NCBI RefSeq assembly: GCF_012295615.1 | Contig: NZ_CP051183.1 | Coordinates: 1,267,001 to 1,331,000, forward strand | Length of the DNA: 64,000 nt | Origin: Bermanella marisrubri | Lineage (GTDB): Bacteria; Pseudomonadota; Gammaproteobacteria; Pseudomonadales; Oceanobacteraceae | Direction: 5' to 3' | Shown: one piece after another, positions 28,581 to 37,810 of the stretch | How the letters are laid out: every line of letters begins with the position of its first letter | Numbering within the stretch: the first letter of the stretch is position 1 | Made by a program: the position numbers and the translations under genes | Notes under the pieces: model-generated | What the model saw: only the letters and a program-made list of their open reading frames with translations | Database searches by the model: none | Told to the model about the DNA's origin: nothing

Positions 28581-29267
28581 ATGCGTAAATTAGCCTTAGT
28601 TACAGCATTGAGTGCAGCTGCCCTAGTAGGGTGCAGCCAAGACAAAGAAGTCGCTTTAGAAAGTGATATCGACAAAATGAGCTATGGTATCGGCTTGAGT
28701 ATGGCACGCAGTGTTGCTGGTCAGCCAATTGAATTTAACCATGATGCATTGGTAATGGGTCTTAAAGATGCTTTGGCTGAAAAAGAGCCAAAGATTGATG
28801 AAGCCACCCTTCGTGAAGCGTTTGCATCGGTTCGTGAGTCGCAAATGCAGAAACAAGAAGAAGCTTCTGCTGAAGCATTGCAAGTCGGTGAAGACTATCT
28901 TGCAGAAAACGCTAAAAAGGAAGGTGTAGAAACAACTGAGAGTGGTCTTCAGTATGAAGTGCTGTCTTCTGGTGAGGGCGCAACACCTGCTGCAACAGAT
29001 ACAGTAAAAGTTCATTACCATGGCACTTTGATTGATGGAACTGTGTTTGATAGCTCTGTTGAGCGTGATTCGCCAGCAACCTTTCCTGTTAACCGTGTGA
29101 TCAGTGGTTGGACCGAAGCTCTTCAGTTGATGCAAGAAGGTGATAAGTGGCGCCTGACTGTACCTGCTGATTTGGCCTATGGTGCGCAAAGCCCAAGTCC
29201 TAAGATCCCAGCCAACTCTGTATTGATCTTTGAAGTAGAGTTGCTAGAAGTTCAAAAAGAGTCTTAA
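28581..29267 (+). CDS. FKBP-type peptidyl-prolyl isomerase lipoprotein (FkpA/Mip-like)
   Basis: This 228-residue protein has lipobox AALVGC, an N-terminal helical dimerisation domain (DKMSYGIGLSMARS, about 30-115) and a C-terminal FKBP domain (VKVHYHGTLIDGTVFDSS, FPVNRVISGWTEALQLM, PADLAYG, IPANSVLIFEVEL). It is a periplasmic folding catalyst and chaperone. The start at ATG 28581 has GGGGAT upstream; the frame reaching back to 28551 enters the preceding gene. Confidence 0.93.
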   Translation: MRKLALVTALSAAALVGCSQDKEVALESDIDKMSYGIGLSMARSVAGQPIEFNHDALVMGLKDALAEKEPKIDEATLREAFASVRESQMQKQEEASAEALQVGEDYLAENAKKEGVETTESGLQYEVLSSGEGATPAATDTVKVHYHGTLIDGTVFDSSVERDSPATFPVNRVISGWTEALQLMQEGDKWRLTVPADLAYGAQSPSPKIPANSVLIFEVELLEVQKES

Positions 29268-29295
29268 TAGACACCTTTATTGTTCTCTAGGAAAG

Positions 29296-29320
29296 AAACC
29301 GGCTTCGGCCGGTTTTTTTT
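29296..29320 (+). terminator. Rho-independent terminator after the FKBP gene
   Basis: AAACCGGC (29296-29303) and GCCGGTTT (29308-29315) flank a TTCG tetraloop and are followed by a T run. Confidence 0.93.
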
Positions 29321-29513
29321 GTGCTTATTACTCGAGGCTAATGAATTAGCTGAGAGCTGCTTAATGGAGTAGTGGATATTTCCACGACACTATTCTAGAT
29401 AGAGCTCATTAACCAGTGACGTGGCTATAAAGCAAGAATCTAAAGGGCGTACTGAAAAAATAGAAATCAGGAAAAAGACTAGTTTGCTAAGTGTTTGAAA
29501 ATAAGGGGGAAGT

Positions 29514-29590
<77 letters not shown>

Positions 29591-29593
29591 AAG

Positions 29594-29669
29594 TGGCTCC
29601 TCGAACTGGACTCGAACCAGTGACCAATAGATTAACAGTCTACTGCTCTACCAACTGAGCTATCGAGGA
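29594..29669 (-). tRNA. tRNA-Asn (anticodon GTT)
   Basis: This is a 76-base gene on the minus strand with encoded CCA, acceptor TCCTCGA/TCGAGGA, anticodon loop CTGTTAA (anticodon GTT) and T-arm with GGTTCGAGTCC. Three bases separate it from tRNA-Pro, so the two are cotranscribed. Confidence 0.97.
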
Positions 29670-29709
29670 ATCACATTGCTGCTGGGCTGTTGCCTCAACT
29701 GCGGGGCGT

Positions 29710-29738
29710 ATATTATTGATGAATGGCACTAGCGTCAA
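29710..29738 (-). promoter_or_regulatory. Promoter of the tRNA-Asn/tRNA-Pro unit
   Basis: On the minus strand TTGACG (29738-29733) and TAATAT (29715-29710) are separated by exactly 17 bases. A GC-rich discriminator (CGCCCCGC) follows, about 40 bases before tRNA-Asn, the usual stable-RNA arrangement. Confidence 0.75.
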
Positions 29739-29787
29739 CACTTTTTTTAAATTTTTTTTACCTAAATACAATGACTTAGGGAATCGT

Positions 29788-31005
29788 TCAATAAATAGGC
29801 CGTTTTAGGAAAGACGTGAGATCAATACCGTAACTGTTCGGGTCGACGACTTGTTTTATGCTGTATTCTTGGGCTTGAGAGAGGTCAATACGTCGCTGTT
29901 TGCAGTAATCACGTCGATTAGTGTCGTAGAGCGTTCGCACTACGGGTTTCATACTAGTGTCGGTCTCCTCTTGAACGATGGCTAGCAGACCGTTATTGAG
30001 TTCAACTAAGCTTCCAATTGGATAAATTCCCATGGCTTTGATGAAACCGTGGACATACTGGGTATCTAAGTGTGGCCCAGCCCATTTCAGTAATCGCTTA
30101 AAGCCAGAGCTTGGGGTTAAACCTTTGTGATACACGCGATTAGCGGTAATAGCATCATATACATCCACCACAGAAGCCATGCGACCTTCAGGGCTTATTT
30201 GCTCACCGGATAGCCCGTCTGGGTAGCCATTGCCGTCCATTCTCTCATGATGTTGCCCAGCAATATTTACACAGACTTCTGGGAATTCTTGGCTTTCTTG
30301 TAGGATCTGACGGCTCAAACTGGCATGGCGTTTCATGATAGTGAACTCGTCTTCGGTTAATTTTCCGGGTTTATGCAAGACTGAATCAGGTATCAATATT
30401 TTGCCAATGTCATGCAGTAATGCACCCGTGACACATTCGTGAAGATATTGCGGCTGCAATTTAAGGTGTCGCCCTAAAATACCCATAAGCACAGCTACAT
30501 TGACGCTGTGTTCCATTAGATAGGAGTCTTTATCACGAATACGAGTTAAGCAGGCTAGGGCGTTCTGATTACGTGTAATCGAGTCTATAAAGTTATTTGC
30601 TGTGTCTTCAAAAGGACCTACCTCGACCGTTTTTCCTGCTTTTGCCAAGGCCATGGCGTTTTCAACAAGATCAAGAGCTTGGTGGTGAAGCTTGTCGGCC
30701 TTCTCAAATTCTTGTTCAAAGCTGACTTTGGCGACTTGAGGCGATTCTGGAACGATGGCCTTAATGGCTTGCTCCATTTTCCGATCGACCTCTGCGATGG
30801 GTTTGGCTTGGTCACTGTCTAATCCTTGCTCATCATCGATATAGACAGACCGAATGCCACGCTTTCGCAGGCTCTCAATTGTTTTTTCATCTTTAATACG
30901 GCCTTCTCGCTCATGAGCATGCAGGCTTACCCCGGTTTGTGTGATATTCGCTACATACATACCGGGTTTGAGATGTTGTATATCAATCTTTTTTAGCATG
31001 GGCAC
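29788..31005 (-). CDS. HD-GYP phosphodiesterase with DUF3391 N-terminal domain
   Basis: This 405-residue cytoplasmic protein has an N-terminal DUF3391 domain (about 5-130: IDIQHLKPGMYVANI, LRKRGIRSVYID), then a complete HD-GYP domain with LLHDIGKILIPD (HD at 198-199) and HHERMDGNGYPDGLSGEQI. It most likely hydrolyses cyclic di-GMP and lowers its level, which affects motility and biofilm. Unlike the protein at 10158, its catalytic motifs are canonical. The second Met, two codons in, is an alternative start. Confidence 0.93.
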   Translation of the reverse strand: MPMLKKIDIQHLKPGMYVANITQTGVSLHAHEREGRIKDEKTIESLRKRGIRSVYIDDEQGLDSDQAKPIAEVDRKMEQAIKAIVPESPQVAKVSFEQEFEKADKLHHQALDLVENAMALAKAGKTVEVGPFEDTANNFIDSITRNQNALACLTRIRDKDSYLMEHSVNVAVLMGILGRHLKLQPQYLHECVTGALLHDIGKILIPDSVLHKPGKLTEDEFTIMKRHASLSRQILQESQEFPEVCVNIAGQHHERMDGNGYPDGLSGEQISPEGRMASVVDVYDAITANRVYHKGLTPSSGFKRLLKWAGPHLDTQYVHGFIKAMGIYPIGSLVELNNGLLAIVQEETDTSMKPVVRTLYDTNRRDYCKQRRIDLSQAQEYSIKQVVDPNSYGIDLTSFLKRPIY

Positions 31006-31351
31006 CCCTACTATTTAATGAGTATAGATAAGAAATGGCCAATTTCAGTGAGAGGTAGGCCTAAGCATTCGCCACTGACGTAATCGGCAATCGGACCGTC
31101 ATGGAATACAAGAGTGCACCTATTACTTTGAGGCCATCATGAACTAGTGAAAGTCATTGGGGTCTGTATGTAGTCATAGTGAAAGTATTCAAAGGCGCCA
31201 ATTGCCATGCGCGAGGATAAGACGTTATAAAAACCGCTTTTTATGATGGTCGTTTTACTCTAATGTTTGTGTTCGTAAAGATAGTCGGTTTAGATTTTAA
31301 CCTGTTGCAGACTGAGATGAGCAACTATTAAGAACGGTGTAAGGATTTTGT
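31006..31351. other. Intergenic region upstream of dgt and the HD-GYP gene
   Basis: This is a 346-base divergent region. No ORF with a convincing ribosome-binding site is seen. There is one AT-rich inverted repeat (ATAAAAA 31227-31233 and TTTTTAT 31238-31244 around CCGC). It presumably holds promoters of both flanking genes, but none stands out. Confidence 0.5.
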
Positions 31352-32677
31352 ATGTCAATGACGTGGCAACAATTGCTGCAAAGTAAGCGTTTTGGAAAGC
31401 AAGAAAGCCAGGATACGAGTGCCAGTCGAACACCTTTTCATAAAGACCATGACAGAGTGGTTTTCTCTAGCAGTTTTCGACGACTAGAGCGCAAAACGCA
31501 GGTTCATCCATTAAGTGATAACGATCACATTCATACTCGCTTGACCCATAGCTTAGAAGTGAGTTGCGTCGGCCGCTCCTTGGGAACACTAGTAGGGGAA
31601 GGACTTGAAGAAAAACTGCCCGCGGGGGTGTCACCGGCTGATGTGGGAGCTATTGTTCAAGCTGCTTGTTTAGCTCACGATATCGGCAATCCACCATTTG
31701 GTCATACTGGTGAAGATGCTATTCGTCATTGGTTCCGAGATGTTAGTAATGCTCATTTTCTTGACGGGTTAGATCCTTTGGAAATCAAAGACTTTCAGAC
31801 ATTTGAGGGGAATGCCCAAGGTTTCCGTATTTTAACGCAGCTGGAGCATCATCGTTTCGATGGCGGTATGCGATTGACCTACGCAACGTTGGGGACATTC
31901 CTCAAATACCCATGGACTAGCGATTTCGAGCACCCTGAAAAGAAGGGGAAGTTTGGAGTTTATCAATCCGAGTCTGACTTTTTAAAGCAGATCGCGGCGA
32001 CAGTAGGTTTACCAGAGCTCGAACCCGGACGATACGCCCGTCATCCATTGGTCTATTTGATGGAGGCAGCAGATGATATTTGTTACGCCATAATTGATCT
32101 TGAAGATGGTGTGGAAATGGATTTGCTGTCTTACGGCGAAGTAGAGTCTTTGCTTTTAGATTTATTGGGCAATGAAGTACCCGACTATTATTTTGATACG
32201 ACCGAGCAAGACCCGGTAAGACGCCGCTTGGGTATTTTGCGGGGTAAAGCCATAGATATTATGGTTCGCGACGTTGCGAGCGCATTTATTGCCCATGAAT
32301 CAGAACTGTTAGATGGCAAACTGGCAGGGGACTTAATTGATTGCTGTAGTAAAGATGTGCGTCAATGTATTACTGGAGCTAAGAATTTAGCCCGTAATAA
32401 GATATTCAAAGATCCAAAGAAAGCCTTGGTTGAAATAGGTGCGTACACCACATTAGGTAGCTTGTTAGATTCTTTTTTAACAGCTGCAAACGAGGTTGTG
32501 GAAGGCGGGCCCATCAGCTACAAAGCTCAACGAATTTTAGAACTGATTGGTCGACATGCTCCCCAAGTGGGTTGGGATAAATATCGAGCCTACTTACGCG
32601 TGGTTGATTACATTGCTGGTATGACAGACAACTATGCCGTTGAGCTGGCACAAGCTATCCGTGGATTACGCCGCTAA
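31352..32677 (+). CDS. dgt: Deoxyguanosinetriphosphate triphosphohydrolase (dGTPase)
   Basis: This 441-residue HD-domain enzyme cleaves dGTP to deoxyguanosine and triphosphate. The motifs are all there: SFRRLERKTQVHPL, HTRLTHSLEV, CLAHDIGNPPFGHTGE, EAADDICYAIIDLEDG. Length and motifs fit the dGTPase family conserved in gammaproteobacteria. GTAAGGAT lies before the ATG. Confidence 0.95.
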   Translation: MSMTWQQLLQSKRFGKQESQDTSASRTPFHKDHDRVVFSSSFRRLERKTQVHPLSDNDHIHTRLTHSLEVSCVGRSLGTLVGEGLEEKLPAGVSPADVGAIVQAACLAHDIGNPPFGHTGEDAIRHWFRDVSNAHFLDGLDPLEIKDFQTFEGNAQGFRILTQLEHHRFDGGMRLTYATLGTFLKYPWTSDFEHPEKKGKFGVYQSESDFLKQIAATVGLPELEPGRYARHPLVYLMEAADDICYAIIDLEDGVEMDLLSYGEVESLLLDLLGNEVPDYYFDTTEQDPVRRRLGILRGKAIDIMVRDVASAFIAHESELLDGKLAGDLIDCCSKDVRQCITGAKNLARNKIFKDPKKALVEIGAYTTLGSLLDSFLTAANEVVEGGPISYKAQRILELIGRHAPQVGWDKYRAYLRVVDYIAGMTDNYAVELAQAIRGLRR

Positions 32678-32754
32678 CCAGGTGCGCAGGCTATGAATGC
32701 TTGCTATTATCCCGCCCACTTATAGTTAATAACAAATAGTAATAAAGAGTCATC

Positions 32755-33546
32755 ATGGATATAGATTTTCCCCTAGTATTAGTCATTGCCGTGTTTGTGA
32801 CCGGTGTCATTAGTTTGTTGGATAAAGTCTGGTTTTCTAAGCGTCGCCAACAGGCTGTTCAGGAATTACAGCAGCAAGGTGCTGGCAGTGAGCTGATCGA
32901 GTCGGCACAAAATGAAGGCGCGATCATTGAAAACGCAAAAGGTTTTTTTCCGATACTTCTTCTCGTATTGGTTTTGCGTTCGTTTTTAGTAGAACCCTTC
33001 CAGATTCCGTCAGGATCAATGGAGCCAGGATTAGTAAAAGGCGATTTCATTTTGGTTAACAAATACGCGTATGGGTTCCGCTTGCCTGTTTTGGGTACCA
33101 AAGTCATTGAAATGGATGACCCTGCACGTGGAGATATTATGGTATTTATTCCTCCTCACGATCCTCGCTATTTCATAAAGCGCGTGATTGGTTTACCGGG
33201 TGATCAAATTCGTTATTCAAATAAGGAGTTGTTTGTTAATGGCGAGAAAATACTCCATGAACCGACTAATTTACCCATGGCAAGCAGCTCTCGCGTTTTA
33301 GAGTTGGCAGAAAAGGATTACACCGTACAGCACTACAGAGGCCTGCCATCAAAGGGAGATGGAGAGTGGATTGTGCCGGAAGGGCACTACTTTATGTTGG
33401 GTGATAATCGTGATAACAGCGGTGATAGTCGCTTCTGGGGCTTTGTTCCAGATGAAAACATTGTTGGTAAGGCTTTTGCAGTTTGGATGCACTGGGAAAA
33501 TTGGGGATCGCTTCCAAGTTTTGATCGCAACAAAGTGCTGCAATAA
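32755..33546 (+). CDS. lepB: Signal peptidase I
   Basis: This 263-residue membrane protease removes signal peptides. It has two N-terminal membrane segments (about 5-23 and 64-80), the nucleophile Ser88 in IPSGSMEP, the general base Lys142 in YFIKRVIGLPGD, and the box E motif GDNRDNSGDSRFWGFV. In many gammaproteobacteria lepB sits in lepA-lepB-rnc-era; here it stands without those neighbours. Confidence 0.96.
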   Translation: MDIDFPLVLVIAVFVTGVISLLDKVWFSKRRQQAVQELQQQGAGSELIESAQNEGAIIENAKGFFPILLLVLVLRSFLVEPFQIPSGSMEPGLVKGDFILVNKYAYGFRLPVLGTKVIEMDDPARGDIMVFIPPHDPRYFIKRVIGLPGDQIRYSNKELFVNGEKILHEPTNLPMASSSRVLELAEKDYTVQHYRGLPSKGDGEWIVPEGHYFMLGDNRDNSGDSRFWGFVPDENIVGKAFAVWMHWENWGSLPSFDRNKVLQ

Positions 33547-33587
33547 CCCATTATTGCGCTATATTTTATTCTATAAGGGAGTGAAAT

Positions 33588-33695
33588 ATGGCGAGATCAT
33601 GTCGAAGGTGCCAACAGGTCAGGTTGTTTGTCGCAGTACTACTAACTGCGTTTGTTTTGATTGGAATGATGACAGCCCAAATCCATGTATTTTAG
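33588..33695 (+). CDS. Candidate 35-residue membrane microprotein with CxxC
   Basis: An ATG with a good AAGGGAG site 8 bases upstream opens a 35-codon frame ending at TAG 33693-33695. It has a basic N-terminus with CRRC (residues 5-8), then one hydrophobic helix (about 13-30), ending in QIHVF. The stop codon lies inside the terminator hairpin at 33672-33708, so the transcript ends right at the gene's end. I do not recognise a family. CxxC and a single TM suggest a small membrane thiol or metal-binding protein. It lies upstream of a glutaredoxin-like gene. Confidence 0.5.
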   Translation: MARSCRRCQQVRLFVAVLLTAFVLIGMMTAQIHVF

Positions 33696-33708
33696 GGCTG
33701 TTTTTTTA
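33672..33708 (+). terminator. Rho-independent terminator after lepB and the small ORF
   Basis: ACAGCCC (33672-33678) pairs with GGGCTGT (33695-33701), with further A/T pairing inside the loop, and is followed by seven Ts. Confidence 0.75.
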
Positions 33709-33756
33709 TATTGGTATGAGTAGAATAGCGCCAAACCTCAACCTGTAGTGTTAGTG

Positions 33757-34140
33757 ATGCCTTGGTTACAAAAACTCTTGTATTCGTGCAGTGTGATGCT
33801 GACCCCAACTGTGAAGCGATCAAGCAAAGAACAACGAAGAGTGGAGAAGGTTGCCAGTGGATTAACCTTGTATGTATCGGACACTTGCCCTTATTGTACA
33901 AAGGTTAAAAAGCAGGTGAAGCATCTCAATATTCCATTGACGATTAAAAATCTTGATAGATGCCACATTTATCAAAAAGAGCTGCTTTCAGGTGGCGGTA
34001 AAGCTCAGGTGCCTTGTCTGAAAATTGATCGCTCCAAAGGTGTTGAGTGGGTCTATCGTTCAGAGCAAATTGCGAATTACATGGATAAAAAGTTTCAGCC
34101 TAAAGCTAAGCAGCGTCAGTTGGAACGAGCGTCAGGCTGA
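33757..34140 (+). CDS. Glutaredoxin-like protein
   Basis: This protein of about 127 residues has a thioredoxin-fold domain with the active site SDTCPYCTKV (CPYC, dithiol glutaredoxin type), then a QVPCLKID cis-Pro segment. About 35 residues of hydrophobic and basic sequence precede the domain and may anchor it to the membrane. ATG 33757 is chosen; GTG codons at 33748 and 33754 are alternatives and no start has a strong ribosome-binding site. It is probably a glutathione-linked oxidoreductase or a GST N-terminal-like protein. Confidence 0.8.
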   Translation: MPWLQKLLYSCSVMLTPTVKRSSKEQRRVEKVASGLTLYVSDTCPYCTKVKKQVKHLNIPLTIKNLDRCHIYQKELLSGGGKAQVPCLKIDRSKGVEWVYRSEQIANYMDKKFQPKAKQRQLERASG

Positions 34141-34216
34141 TCTTTACGGCATAATGCTGGATAGAGCGGTAAAACTGGCTGGTGATTTTTGATAAAAGCA
34201 ATCAGGAGATAAGCGT

Positions 34217-35125
34217 TTGGGCATGGAAAGCTCAGTGATTAGTAAAGTCGTAGGACGACTCCTGCTTGTTTTAGCGCTAGTGGGCTCGACTACTTATGCC
34301 TATGCGTCGGTAACCCTAGTGGTTGATGGCCAGTCCGAACAGGTAGTGCAGTTTCATCAGCGTCTAAATAGTATCGTTTCTGAACACTCTATTCGCCTAT
34401 ATGATATCCAGAATAAAGCAGCGCCTTTTCCGCAAGACAGTCAGCGATGGATTGCTATGGGTGTTAGTGCAATGGTTAAGCTCTTGGATAAGGTCTCCGA
34501 TGATGCGCCAGTTTTAGGATTGTTCGTGAAAGCGGATGCCTACAAGAAACTGTCCGATATGTATCCTAACAAACAAATATCCTTATTGAGCAATAGGGCG
34601 CCCCTAACCCGACAATTGGCCTTAATTAAGCAACTTTCTCCTGGCTTTTCGCATGTGGGGTTGTTTTATTCCCCGCAAAGTCAGCAGGACTTCTCGCCAC
34701 TGAAAAATTTCGCAAAACAATTAAATGTCCGCTTATCTTTGACTCCGTTACCTGATCCTTTGAACTGGGATCGAGAGGCTCTTATTACACTCAAAGAAGT
34801 GGATGCAGTGCTCGGTGTGGATGATAGTGCCATATATAATGCAACGAATATTCGAAGCATACTTATGCGCCTGTATCGAGCGGGTAAACCGCTCATAGGA
34901 CCAGATAAGGGCTATGTTCGAGCGGGTGCGGTCGCAAGCACCTATTCAGGTGTGAAAGAAACACTGGAGGCAGTTAAACACCTTCTAAAGAAGGCGAAGT
35001 GGGAAAATGTTGAAATTAACCCCTATTTCACCGTCGCAACCAACGAACAAGTTGCTCGATCACTGAATATACCGCTACTAAGTGAAGCGGATTTGGTTGA
35101 CAAAATATTGGGGGCAATGCAATGA
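34217..35125 (+). CDS. Periplasmic ABC-type substrate-binding-like protein, kinase partner
   Basis: This 302-residue exported protein has a signal peptide (cleavage likely after AYAS) and a type I periplasmic-binding fold reminiscent of COG2984 (VGLFYSPQSQQDF, LIGPDKGYVRAGAVASTYSG). No permease or ATPase gene is near. Its stop overlaps the start of the hybrid histidine kinase by four bases, so it is more likely a ligand-sensing partner, as TorT is for TorS and LuxP for LuxQ. The TTG at 34217 has the better spacing from AGGAG (34204-34208); the ATG at 34223 is an alternative. Confidence 0.78.
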   Translation: MGMESSVISKVVGRLLLVLALVGSTTYAYASVTLVVDGQSEQVVQFHQRLNSIVSEHSIRLYDIQNKAAPFPQDSQRWIAMGVSAMVKLLDKVSDDAPVLGLFVKADAYKKLSDMYPNKQISLLSNRAPLTRQLALIKQLSPGFSHVGLFYSPQSQQDFSPLKNFAKQLNVRLSLTPLPDPLNWDREALITLKEVDAVLGVDDSAIYNATNIRSILMRLYRAGKPLIGPDKGYVRAGAVASTYSGVKETLEAVKHLLKKAKWENVEINPYFTVATNEQVARSLNIPLLSEADLVDKILGAMQ

Positions 35126-37044
35126 CCCCCAAAACAGGCTTATCGCTTTACGCTAGAACACTTCTATTGGGATTGGGCCCCGCCCTCATTATTTCCATTA
35201 TGCTGGGTGGATACTTCATCAACGCTCGCATTCAAGACGTGAATATCGAAATGCAAAATAAAGGTGAGTTGATAGCGGTTCAACTTGCTGCCACATCAGA
35301 TTATTTTGTTTTGACTGGCAATCCATCGATTATTAACCCCTTAACCCGTGTTTTGCTTGAAGACAAAGATGTTGAACTTATTGAAATTGAAGACATATCT
35401 GGTGGTTTATTATTCAGTGAAAGTGACACTGAGTTTGAGTTGAGCCAAGCAAGCCGTGAATCGTTAAATTGGTATCAAGCGGATATCATTCAGTACGATG
35501 TCTTACAGGAAGAGGATGACTGGTTCGCGACAGGTCGCAACAGAGCGCGAGTGTTAGGCCAAGTACGCGTCGGCTTATCACAAGCATTTGTCGAACAGCG
35601 TCAGCAAGAAATTTTGATTCATGCCATGTTGATTGTGGTCGTTGCCATGACAGTGTGCGCCTTGATTGCATGGCTTAGCGGCGCACGTTTAGTCCGACCG
35701 ATTAAGAAGCTATCAGATGTCGTGGATCAACTTTCTCATCGTGTTTATGACACACGAACTGAAGAAACGGCTAGTGGTGAAGTGGGGCAACTCCAAGTTG
35801 GCGTAAATAAGCTTGCCAACGAGCTGCAAAAAGCAGAAAAGGTCCAGCACCATTATGTAAAAGATTTAATCAGAGCTCGTGAAGCATCAGAGTCTGCTAA
35901 TAAAGCGAAAAGTGAATTTCTTGCGGTCATGACCCATGAATTACGCACCCCAATGAATGGCGTTTTGGGCATGCTTCAGTTACTGCAAGGCACTCAATTA
36001 AGTAAAGAACAAAATGAATATGTCGATGTTGCCATAAATTCAGGTGACCATTTACTGGGTTTGATTAATGATATTTTAGATTTCTCGAAAATTGAGCAGG
36101 GCCGAATTGATCTTGACGAACAGTATTTTGATTTAGTGGAAAGCCTTAAGTCCCTTTGCGATAGTTTCACCCCAATCGCACAAAAGAAAGGTCTTCAATT
36201 CAACGTTCATTTCATGACCCATACAAACCTATGGGTCAAGACTGACCAAACGCGTTTAAAACAAGTGTTGTTGAACTTGATGGGGAACGCGGTAAAGTTT
36301 ACCGATACCGGTTCAATCAATTTATCACTGCAAGATTTATCGATCGAAGACGACGAAGTAGAGTTGTCAATAGTCGTGCAGGATACGGGTAAAGGTATTA
36401 ATCAAGCACAATTGAGTCGTATTTTTGATGCCTTTCAACAGGAAGACGCTTCCATTTCTCGACAGTACGGAGGCACTGGATTAGGTTTAGCTATCTCTAA
36501 ACAGTTGGTCGAGAAGATGGGGGGTAAACTTGAAGTTCAAAGCGAGAAAGATCGAGGTTCAACCTTTATCTGCCGATTCTGCTGGCCTATAAACGTTGCT
36601 AACGAGCAGTCGGACGTGACTCAGGATGCAAATGAGCAAGAGTCATTTAACGGTCGTGTTTTGCTTGTCGAAGATAATGACGTTAATCAGAAAGTCGCGA
36701 TGAAAATGCTGACAAACCTAGGTGTCAGTGTGGACCTAGCGGAAGATGGTGAGGTGGCGGTACAGCGCTGTAAAGAAAATACTTATGATTTGGTACTCAT
36801 GGATTTACAGATGCCCAATATGGACGGCTACGAAGCGACCAAAGTTATTCGCTCAGAGCCGGGCGGTAATCGTCATGTACCTATCATTGCATTAACTGCT
36901 AATGCATTCTATGACGTCAAGACTCAATGCATGCAAGCCGGAATGAGTGATTTTCTCGCTAAACCCTATAAAAAAGCCACGTTAATGCAGGTCTTATCGC
37001 GATGGTTGCATCAAGGAGATGCATCCATCGGGCTTCTAAAATAG
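35122..37044 (+). CDS. Hybrid sensor histidine kinase / response regulator
   Basis: This 640-residue inner membrane protein has a TM at about 10-30, a periplasmic sensor region (about 35-165), a second TM (170-190), HAMP, a HisKA domain with His272 in THELRTPMNG, and HATPase_c boxes (NLMGNAVKFTD, DTGKGI, GGTGLGLAISKQL). It ends with a receiver domain whose Asp561 is in LVLMDLQMPNMDG. No Hpt domain is present, so phosphotransfer beyond the receiver needs a separate Hpt protein. The layout is BarA/GacS-like but shorter. It is coupled to the periplasmic binding protein. Confidence 0.95.
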   Translation: MTPKTGLSLYARTLLLGLGPALIISIMLGGYFINARIQDVNIEMQNKGELIAVQLAATSDYFVLTGNPSIINPLTRVLLEDKDVELIEIEDISGGLLFSESDTEFELSQASRESLNWYQADIIQYDVLQEEDDWFATGRNRARVLGQVRVGLSQAFVEQRQQEILIHAMLIVVVAMTVCALIAWLSGARLVRPIKKLSDVVDQLSHRVYDTRTEETASGEVGQLQVGVNKLANELQKAEKVQHHYVKDLIRAREASESANKAKSEFLAVMTHELRTPMNGVLGMLQLLQGTQLSKEQNEYVDVAINSGDHLLGLINDILDFSKIEQGRIDLDEQYFDLVESLKSLCDSFTPIAQKKGLQFNVHFMTHTNLWVKTDQTRLKQVLLNLMGNAVKFTDTGSINLSLQDLSIEDDEVELSIVVQDTGKGINQAQLSRIFDAFQQEDASISRQYGGTGLGLAISKQLVEKMGGKLEVQSEKDRGSTFICRFCWPINVANEQSDVTQDANEQESFNGRVLLVEDNDVNQKVAMKMLTNLGVSVDLAEDGEVAVQRCKENTYDLVLMDLQMPNMDGYEATKVIRSEPGGNRHVPIIALTANAFYDVKTQCMQAGMSDFLAKPYKKATLMQVLSRWLHQGDASIGLLK

Positions 37045-37051
37045 GTTTTAT

Positions 37052-37732
37052 TCAATCACGTTTGTGGGTGATGATTTCATCTAACGGTGCTCGAGTAGTG
37101 CGGGCCTTGTTTGCGGGTACGTTAGAGTCTTCGTAACCAAAACTGATACCCAAAAGTATTCCCATATCTGAATCAACTCCAAAAAACTCTCTTACCAGAT
37201 CCGGGTAATATGCCACGCTGGCCTGTGCACAGCTAGCTATACCATGTGATTCCATTGCTAACATCAATGTCTGTGCGTACATGCCAACGTCGACGGCGAT
37301 AGCAGGACTAAATCGTTTCTCCATGGTTATGAATGCTATATGAGGTGCATCAAAAAACGCATAATTACGCGCTGTTGCGCGCATCCTGCCAGCGTGATCT
37401 TTGCGCTCTATGTCCATTGCACCGTATAGAGCTTGGGCACATTCCACTTGTCGCTCACGCATCTTTCCTTCGAATTTTGGTAATCCTTCAAAATCCGGAT
37501 TCATGGGTTTGGCTGCCATGAAATGTTGAGTCAATTGCTGACGGATTCGGTCGCACGCATTGCCGGTTGCGAGTAAAACCCCCCAAGGCTGCACATTGCA
37601 ATTGGAGGGGCTTTGCTGAGCAAGTGTGAAAATGTCTTCCAATGTTTTGTCGTCAATGATGTCTGGCTTGTAGCCACGAACAGAGCGACGTTGCTTGATA
37701 ATTTCATGTAAAGGCTGATTTATTTTTGTCAT
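37052..37732 (-). CDS. Nitroreductase-family FMN oxidoreductase
   Basis: This 226-residue protein has the family's FMN-contact motifs: RRSVRGYKPD near residue 16, QQSPSNCNVQPWGVLLAT, ESHGIASCAQASVAYYPD and GILLGISFGYED. It is probably an NAD(P)H-dependent nitro/quinone reductase; the natural substrate is not known. It is convergent with the kinase gene, seven bases apart. Confidence 0.93.
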   Translation of the reverse strand: MTKINQPLHEIIKQRRSVRGYKPDIIDDKTLEDIFTLAQQSPSNCNVQPWGVLLATGNACDRIRQQLTQHFMAAKPMNPDFEGLPKFEGKMRERQVECAQALYGAMDIERKDHAGRMRATARNYAFFDAPHIAFITMEKRFSPAIAVDVGMYAQTLMLAMESHGIASCAQASVAYYPDLVREFFGVDSDMGILLGISFGYEDSNVPANKARTTRAPLDEIITHKRD

Positions 37733-37810
37733 GTTGCCTCCTTTTTATACATAGTATCCCCGTATAGTGGCAAATGGCAAAAAATGGATCAACGCGCTAT
37801 CAAAAATGAG

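Noticed and set aside
33359-33748. A 129-residue frame overlapping lepB
   Set aside because: It starts inside lepB in another frame, has no ribosome-binding site and runs through a terminator; the small ORF at 33588 in a different frame fits better.
34217-35125. Reading the periplasmic binding protein as part of an ABC transporter
   Set aside because: No permease or ATPase gene is nearby and the gene overlaps a hybrid kinase.
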